Source: Spirochaetaceae bacterium
Lineage (GTDB): Bacteria; Spirochaetota; Spirochaetia; PWKH01
Assembly: GCA_003557605.1 (NCBI GenBank)
Contig: PWNW01000372.1
Coordinates: forward strand, 1 to 18,582
Direction of reading: 5' to 3'
DNA length: 18,582 bases
Below, piece by piece: positions 13,861 to 18,582 of this stretch (position 1 is the first letter of the stretch; each line of letters begins with the position of its first letter). Position numbers and translations under genes: made by a program. Under the pieces are notes generated by a model, which did not search any database, had not been told where the DNA came from, and saw nothing but the letters and a program-made list of their open reading frames with translations.

Positions 13861-15612
13861 TTACATCGTTTCCAGAAAGGGAATACCCAGCAGACTGCAT
13901 CCGTTTTTCATCACCTGGAGCATTGCCCGGCAAAGCTGAATCCTTGTAACCGCCAATTCCTTGGTTTCCGCTCGAAGCACCGGTGCTTCATGATAGAATC
14001 TGCTGAAGGTGCTGGTGAGCTCATAGAGATAGGAGCATAGTACCGAAGGGTTCTTCTCCTGTCCTGCCTGGGTCACCGCTTTGGGAAAACGCTGGAGGAT
14101 TTTTATCAGTTCCCGTTCATCGGTTCTCACCAGCAGGGAGGTATCTGGAGCAGCTCCATCATAGGAACTTGACTGCTTTTCAAATTTTTCCAGCATGCTG
14201 GAAATACGGGCACCCATATACTGCAGGTAGGGACCGGTATTGCCGGTAAACTCAATGGACTTTTTCGGATCAAAGACCATATCCTTTGCAGGAGATACCT
14301 GCAGCAGATAGTAGTTCAGGGCCCCCAGGGCAATGTTCATGGACGTCTCATCCAGATCCCCTACTATCTCTTCCCTGCCCTTTTCAATGATCTCCTCTTT
14401 AGCCATTCTGACAAGTTCATCAATAAGATCATCCGCATCAACTACCTTCCCTTCCCGGGACTTCATCTTCCCTTCTGGAAGGTTCACCATTCCATATGAA
14501 AGGTGATGCATCCTTTCAGCCCAGCTGAAGCCCAGCAGGCCCAGCACATGAAACAGCACCCTGAAGTGGTACTGCTGCTCTGACCCCACTACATACACCA
14601 TCATATCGAAGGGCCACTGCTGATGACGAAGAATTGCCGTTCCGATGTCCTGGGTCAGGTAGAGGCTGGTCCCGTCCTTGCGAAGCAGCACTTTTTTATC
14701 AAGTCCGGCATCCTCAAGATCAACCCAGACAGTCCCCTCCTCATCACGATAGAAGACTCCGGATTCCAGACCCTTGAGCACCTCTTCCCTGCCAGCCTCA
14801 TAGGTCCTGCTCTCATAATAGACTTCGTCAAAACTGATCCGGGTCTTGGCGTAGGTCTCCTCGATCCCTTCGACGGCCCATTGGTTCATGGTCTTCCACA
14901 GCTCGACGGTTTCCGGATCGCCCTGTTCCCAGTCCAGCAGCATCTTCCGTGCAGTCTCTTCGGCCTTGGGGCCCTGTTTTTCCCATGCTGCGTATTTTAC
15001 ATAGTATTCACCGACAAAATGATCGCTTTTCTTCTTCTCCTTTTCCGGAGTTTTCCCTTCTCCGAATTCACGGTAGGCGGCCATGGACTTGCAGATATGG
15101 ATTCCACGGTCATTTATCAGGTTCACTTTCTTCACGTCCCCGCCGTTAGCCTTGAGAATGCGTGAGACGCTTTCACCAAGGGTATCGTTGCGCAGGTGTC
15201 CGAGATGGAGGGGCTTATTGGTATTGGGACATGAGAATTCAACCATGGCCTTTACACCCTTCAGCTGTTGAGTATGTCCGTAGGAATCCTTCAGGAAGGC
15301 AATCTGCTCGAAGAGCTCATCAGCTGCAGCAGCAAGATCAACCCGTATGTTCAGATATCCCCCTGCAGCAGAGGCCTGCTCTCCCTCATGGATCAGATGC
15401 CCGCAGACATCCTCAGCAATTTGCTGGGGAGATGTGCGGAACACCCTGGCAAATGGGAACAGCGGGACCGCCAGGTCGCCGAGTTCGGGTTTGGGCGGTT
15501 TCTGCACCACCACCGGGATGGAGGAAATCTGCTGTGCATCCAGGTTTCTGCTTTCAGCCAGCTGTTTCAGTATGCCGGCAATTCTTTCTGACCAGTGTGA
15601 TGTTCCGTTCAT
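13861..15612 (-). CDS. argS: Arginyl-tRNA synthetase
   Basis: Class I aminoacyl-tRNA synthetase that charges tRNA-Arg. The 583-residue chain has the N-terminal additional domain (about 1-110). The HIGH-type motif HLGH (136-139) lies in CPNTNKPLHLGHLRNDTLGES. The KMSK loop appears as LPEGKMKSREGKVVDADDL, and GALNYYLLQ..P.KD..FD is typical of ArgRS. A C-terminal helical anticodon-binding domain includes TSTFSRFYHEAPVL. AAGGAG precedes the ATG. It has its own promoter across the mtaB stop, and its end is followed at once by the rplU promoter. Confidence 0.97.
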   Translation of the reverse strand: MNGTSHWSERIAGILKQLAESRNLDAQQISSIPVVVQKPPKPELGDLAVPLFPFARVFRTSPQQIAEDVCGHLIHEGEQASAAGGYLNIRVDLAAAADELFEQIAFLKDSYGHTQQLKGVKAMVEFSCPNTNKPLHLGHLRNDTLGESVSRILKANGGDVKKVNLINDRGIHICKSMAAYREFGEGKTPEKEKKKSDHFVGEYYVKYAAWEKQGPKAEETARKMLLDWEQGDPETVELWKTMNQWAVEGIEETYAKTRISFDEVYYESRTYEAGREEVLKGLESGVFYRDEEGTVWVDLEDAGLDKKVLLRKDGTSLYLTQDIGTAILRHQQWPFDMMVYVVGSEQQYHFRVLFHVLGLLGFSWAERMHHLSYGMVNLPEGKMKSREGKVVDADDLIDELVRMAKEEIIEKGREEIVGDLDETSMNIALGALNYYLLQVSPAKDMVFDPKKSIEFTGNTGPYLQYMGARISSMLEKFEKQSSSYDGAAPDTSLLVRTDERELIKILQRFPKAVTQAGQEKNPSVLCSYLYELTSTFSRFYHEAPVLRAETKELAVTRIQLCRAMLQVMKNGCSLLGIPFLETM

Positions 15613-15635
15613 GACAGCTCCTTGGGGTATGATTG

Positions 15636-15665
15636 ACTATAGCAGATAATCCGACTTGGCATCAA
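15636..15665 (-). promoter_or_regulatory. Extended -10 promoter of argS
   Basis: The minus strand reads TTGATG (15665-15660), 18 bases, then TATAGT (15641-15636), with TGC just before it (extended -10). The -35 overlaps the mtaB stop codon. Confidence 0.65.
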
Positions 15666-16987
15666 TGTACCTGCACCAGCTCTCCCCGGGGAATTTCTCC
15701 TGAGGCGTCAAGGTGCATGGAAAACCTGACGCCGCGGCTGAGCCGATGATCTGCCTGAACCCGGCAGTGCAGATAATTGTCCGTTAAGGCATGCCAGTCT
15801 CCCGATGAGGTTTCCTGTTCAGCTAACGCCTGAAGCACCTTCCCGTGGTGCCGGAACAGATATTTTCGGTACTGCTGGTCCGAAAGCTCCCGCAGGGCAG
15901 ACGCCCTCTCCCCCCTGACATGCTCCGCAATCTGGTCCGATGCACCCCAGAGCTTTGTGCCGGGACGAGGTGAATAGGGAAACACATGAAGGCGGGTTAT
16001 GTCTGACTGCTTCACCAGGTCCATAGTCCTGAGAAAATCTCCGTCGGTCTCCCCGGGAAGTCCGGTAATCATATCTGCGGCAATGAAGGGATCATCCTTT
16101 ACGCTGCGCAGCTGTGCAATGGATTCAGCAAGCTGGGTGAAGGTATAGGACCTTCCGATGGTCCGGATGACTGAATCAGATGCCGACTGGATGGGCAGAT
16201 GGATATGGGGCTGCACCTGCTTCAATCCAAAGGCCTCCATCATGGCCGGTGTCAGCATATCAGGTTCAATGGACGACAGGCGGATTCTGGTGCGGTCAAG
16301 GACCCCGTCGAGAGCAAAAAGCAGTTCAGGCAGAGAAGCATTACCGTCACGATACGCAGAAATATTCACCCCGGTAAGCACGATCTCCAGATATCCCCTC
16401 CGCTCCAACTCTGCAGCACGCTGCAGAACCAACTTCATATCCAGGCTCATCGCAGGTCCCCTGGCAATTCGCACCCGGCAGTAGCTGCAGGTGTTGTCGC
16501 ACCCGTCTTCGATTTTTAGAAATGCCCGGGAATGGAAGGTGAACCTGGCGGGCTCGTAATCAAAAACAGAGGATTCATCATTTATCTGTGCATCATGGAG
16601 AAACAGCTGCATGCTTTCCTGAAGTGAAAGCCCCTCACCCAGACGCTGGGAGAGAAATGCAGGCAGCTTCAGCAGGGAGGCTTTCCTGTCCAGGGGAAGC
16701 AGCAGCAGATCCCTGCCGATTCTCTCAGCCAGGTTCGATTCCATCTGGACGTAGCATCCCGTAGCAAGGACCACCGGGTTACCTGGACCACTGAGAAACT
16801 TCCTGATCACTCTTCTGGCTTTCTGCTCTGCCTTTGAAGTCACTGTGCAGGTATTGACAATATAGAGTTCGGCTTCCTGTGAAGATTCAGCAGGCTCAAA
16901 CCCTGCTTTACGGAAGGCATCGGCAACCGCCTCGCTTTCTACCTGATTGAGCTTGCATCCGAGGGTGCTGAAGGCAACTCGCATCAT
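15662..16987 (-). CDS. mtaB: tRNA ms2t6A methylthiotransferase (MtaB type, radical SAM)
   Basis: Radical-SAM enzyme predicted to add a methylthio group to t6A37 of tRNAs reading ANN codons, giving ms2t6A. The 441-residue chain has the MTTase N-terminal domain with Cys11 (LGCKLNQ), Cys47 (VNTCTV) and Cys78 (TGCYV) for the second Fe-S cluster. The radical-SAM triad is CDNTCSYC (Cys163, 167, 170). A C-terminal TRAM-like region (about 375-441) ends in RGELVQVH. LGCKLNQVESE favours MtaB over MiaB or RimO. Two adjacent ATGs (16987, 16984) overlap the tyrA stop (ATGATG), and GGAGG lies rather far upstream, so coupling to tyrA is likely. Confidence 0.92.
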   Translation of the reverse strand: MMRVAFSTLGCKLNQVESEAVADAFRKAGFEPAESSQEAELYIVNTCTVTSKAEQKARRVIRKFLSGPGNPVVLATGCYVQMESNLAERIGRDLLLLPLDRKASLLKLPAFLSQRLGEGLSLQESMQLFLHDAQINDESSVFDYEPARFTFHSRAFLKIEDGCDNTCSYCRVRIARGPAMSLDMKLVLQRAAELERRGYLEIVLTGVNISAYRDGNASLPELLFALDGVLDRTRIRLSSIEPDMLTPAMMEAFGLKQVQPHIHLPIQSASDSVIRTIGRSYTFTQLAESIAQLRSVKDDPFIAADMITGLPGETDGDFLRTMDLVKQSDITRLHVFPYSPRPGTKLWGASDQIAEHVRGERASALRELSDQQYRKYLFRHHGKVLQALAEQETSSGDWHALTDNYLHCRVQADHRLSRGVRFSMHLDASGEIPRGELVQVH

Positions 16988-17724
16988 AGTGCTGAATCAG
17001 CCTCCTCAAGGGCCCGCATGACCTCTTCCAGGGATTCTTTGAGACGAAGCCGCATGGAGTGGGTATAGGGGTTGTAGTGCTGAAGGTCCATAAACAGCTG
17101 ATACGGATCATTGCAGGTCTGCTCTACCACTTCCAGGATTTTCCGGTACCCCAAGGTGCCAATCCTGCTGGGTCCCAGGTCAAGCCCTCCCAGAACCCGC
17201 CCGATCACATGAGTAATGCCCTGGGTAACCGCCGCCTCGCGGTCATGCTCCTCCGGAGTCATCTCCAGGACATCAAGCCCGATGGAAAGAAAATAGTCCC
17301 GCCAGAACCCTTGAGTCTGTTCATCGGCCTGCAGAGGGGAGAATACCAGGGGAAGCCCGGCAACACCGTTTCTCCCGGAATCCGGCCCGAACATCGGGTG
17401 TGTGGCAATGATCTGTGTTTCCGGCGGCAGCATCTCCTGCATCAGCCCGGCGGGATAGCACTTCACAGAGCAGGTGTCGAAGACCACCGTATCCCTGCCT
17501 ATGTGCGTTGCGCACTGCTGAAGCACTTCCTTCATTGATGAAATAGATACGCAGAAAAACAGGGCATTGCAGCTGAGCACCTCTTCACGGGAACCTAGGG
17601 TGATGCCCCTGAAATCCCGTTCGGTACGGTTGTATCCGATGACCTCAAAATCTTGAGAAAGCAGGTCTGCCCAGAAAAGGCCGAACCGACCCAGCCCGTA
17701 TATGCCGATCTTCTTGGTATTCAT
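16984..17724 (-). CDS. tyrA: Prephenate dehydrogenase (TyrA family)
   Basis: NAD(P)-dependent enzyme of tyrosine synthesis that oxidatively decarboxylates prephenate (or arogenate; the substrate cannot be told here). The 246-residue form starts with the dinucleotide-binding loop YGLGRFG (about 9-15). It carries the catalytic His motif ATHPMFGPDSG and a helical C-terminal half with EEHDREAAVTQGITH. There is no fused chorismate mutase or ACT domain. The ATG at 17724 is preferred because it is close to the Rossmann fold. A TTG at 17742 would add six residues but has no ribosome binding site; AAAGAG before the ATG is weak. It overlaps mtaB by four bases and is divergent from pta. Confidence 0.9.
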   Translation of the reverse strand: MNTKKIGIYGLGRFGLFWADLLSQDFEVIGYNRTERDFRGITLGSREEVLSCNALFFCVSISSMKEVLQQCATHIGRDTVVFDTCSVKCYPAGLMQEMLPPETQIIATHPMFGPDSGRNGVAGLPLVFSPLQADEQTQGFWRDYFLSIGLDVLEMTPEEHDREAAVTQGITHVIGRVLGGLDLGPSRIGTLGYRKILEVVEQTCNDPYQLFMDLQHYNPYTHSMRLRLKESLEEVMRALEEADSAL

Positions 17725-17768
17725 ATCATTACTCTTTATCAAAAAAAGGAGGTATGGTACAGTCCTGG

Positions 17769-17774
17769 TATACT
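17769..17774 (+). promoter_or_regulatory. Candidate extended -10 of pta
   Basis: TGGTATACT (17766-17774) fits an extended -10, with TATACT at five of six positions. No convincing -35 lies 17 bases upstream. The expected leader is about 40 bases. Confidence 0.5.
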
Positions 17775-17808
17775 AACCTGCGGGTTAAAAAACATGAAAC
17801 AGATATTC

Positions 17809-17812
17809 GGAG
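17809..17812 (+). promoter_or_regulatory. Ribosome binding site of pta
   Basis: GGAG lies seven bases before the ATG at 17820. It supports this start over an in-frame ATG at 17754 that abuts an AAGGAGGT too closely. Confidence 0.6.
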
Positions 17813-17819
17813 TGTAGAT

Positions 17820-18582
17820 ATGACATTCTCAGAAAAGATGAAAGCAAAAGCAAAGAGCATGCAGAAGCGCCTCGTGCTTCCCGAAGGAACCGAAGAGAGA
17901 ACCATCCAGGCGGCGTCCCTGATTATGGAAGAGGGACTGGCATCTGAGGTGGTGCTGCTTGGACCGGAGCATGAGATTCAGGATGCAGCAGCCAAGGCAG
18001 GCATTTCCCTGGACAAGGTCTGCATCATAGATCCTGCCGGATCTCAGCGCATCGAGGTCTATGCACAGGAATATTTTGAACTGAGAAAGCATAAGGGTAT
18101 GACCCTGGAGGCTGCACGGGAGAAAATCATCAGCCCGCTTAACTGGGGAGCCATGATGGTACGTCTCGGCGATTCTGATGCCATGGTAGCTGGTGCTGAA
18201 AACTCCACCGGCAATGTACTGGTTGCGGCATTCACCATCATCAAGACAAAACCCGGTACGTCCTATGCATCTTCCTGCTTTGTCATGATAACCGACAAGA
18301 GGGAATTCGGCACCCAGGGAAGCTTTATTTTTGCCGACTGCGCCACTATACCGGACCCGACCGCTGAGCAGCTGGCTGAAATCGCCATTGCATCCTCTGA
18401 CTCCTGCAGAGTGTTTCTGGAAACCGAACCAGCGACGGCCCTGCTGTCCTTCTCAACAAAAGGCTCTGCAAGCCACCCCAATGTGGACAAAGTCACCAAG
18501 GCTCTGGGAATTGCACAGGTAAAACGGCCCGACATCCTGATGGACGGAGAGCTTCAGCTCGATGCTGCTGTGGTTGAGGGCG
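17820..18582 (+). CDS. pta: Phosphate acetyltransferase (3' end beyond the window)
   Basis: Interconverts acetyl-CoA and acetyl phosphate; with acetate kinase it yields ATP in fermentation. The visible 254 residues begin MTFSEKMKAKAKS and include RLVLPEGTEERT (about 19-30). WGAMMVRLGDSDAMVAGAENSTG (near 115) and FTIIKTKPGTSYASSCFVM correspond to conserved substrate-binding stretches of the family; the family's VSGAxHST loop reads VAGAENST. The frame stays open to the right edge, so the gene is cut by the window. It is divergent from tyrA across 95 bases. An N-terminal regulatory (DRTGG/BioD-like) extension is absent, so this is the short Pta form. Confidence 0.93.
   Translation, partial: MTFSEKMKAKAKSMQKRLVLPEGTEERTIQAASLIMEEGLASEVVLLGPEHEIQDAAAKAGISLDKVCIIDPAGSQRIEVYAQEYFELRKHKGMTLEAAREKIISPLNWGAMMVRLGDSDAMVAGAENSTGNVLVAAFTIIKTKPGTSYASSCFVMITDKREFGTQGSFIFADCATIPDPTAEQLAEIAIASSDSCRVFLETEPATALLSFSTKGSASHPNVDKVTKALGIAQVKRPDILMDGELQLDAAVVEG

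Noticed and set aside
1..18582. Mobile elements, CRISPR, phage or defence systems
   Set aside because: No transposase, integrase, direct-repeat array or toxin-antitoxin-like pair is seen; the acidic gene has no partner ORF that would suggest a toxin system.

Overview
This is a compact, almost fully coding block of housekeeping genes. It most resembles a spirochaete of the Spirochaetaceae/Treponema-like kind. The main reason is gene order: spoVG, rplY (Ctc/bL25), pth, tilS, ftsH on one strand, next to rplU, rpmA, obg, nadD and rsfS. From memory, this order is conserved in Borrelia and Treponema. Other hints are a free-standing SpoVG outside the Firmicutes, an L27 without the cleavable Firmicutes-type N-terminus, and IspE, which implies the MEP isoprenoid pathway (not used by Borrelia). 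The genus cannot be fixed from sequence alone.

Layout. (1) 1-262: upstream region with no convincing gene. (2) 269-1816 (+): membrane-anchored parvulin-type peptidyl-prolyl isomerase, ending at a bidirectional terminator (1831-1866) shared with the operon that meets it. (3) 8318 down to 1889 (-): tRNA-Gln(UUG), then rplY, pth, tilS, ftsH and lepA. The protein genes overlap or nearly abut, with a TATAAT-type promoter ahead of the tRNA. (4) 9659-8443 (-): ispE and spoVG, from a strong promoter that lies so close to the ispE ATG that the mRNA should be nearly leaderless. (5) 9777-10031 (+): a lone gene for an 84-residue, about 51 percent Asp/Glu protein of unknown function, divergent from ispE and overlapping rsfS tail to tail. 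(6) 13789 down to 10016 (-): rplU, rpmA, obg, nadD, yqeK, an unknown exported protein and rsfS, from a near-consensus extended -10 promoter just behind argS. (7) 15612-13861 (-): argS with its own promoter. (8) 17724-15662 (-): tyrA and mtaB, overlapping. (9) 17820-18582 (+): pta, running off the right edge.

Functionally the window is about making, checking and recycling the translation machinery: ribosomal proteins L21, L27 and L25, Obg, RsfS, EF4, peptidyl-tRNA hydrolase, TilS, MtaB, ArgRS and tRNA-Gln. Added to this are envelope protein quality control (FtsH, the PpiD-like foldase), NAD, isoprenoid and tyrosine synthesis, and acetate metabolism.

No mobile element, CRISPR array, phage gene or defence system is visible. 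The least explained items are the hyperacidic small protein with its divergent promoter region, the unknown exported protein between yqeK and rsfS, and the tRNA-Gln leader, which carries a three-codon reading frame with a strong ribosome binding site.
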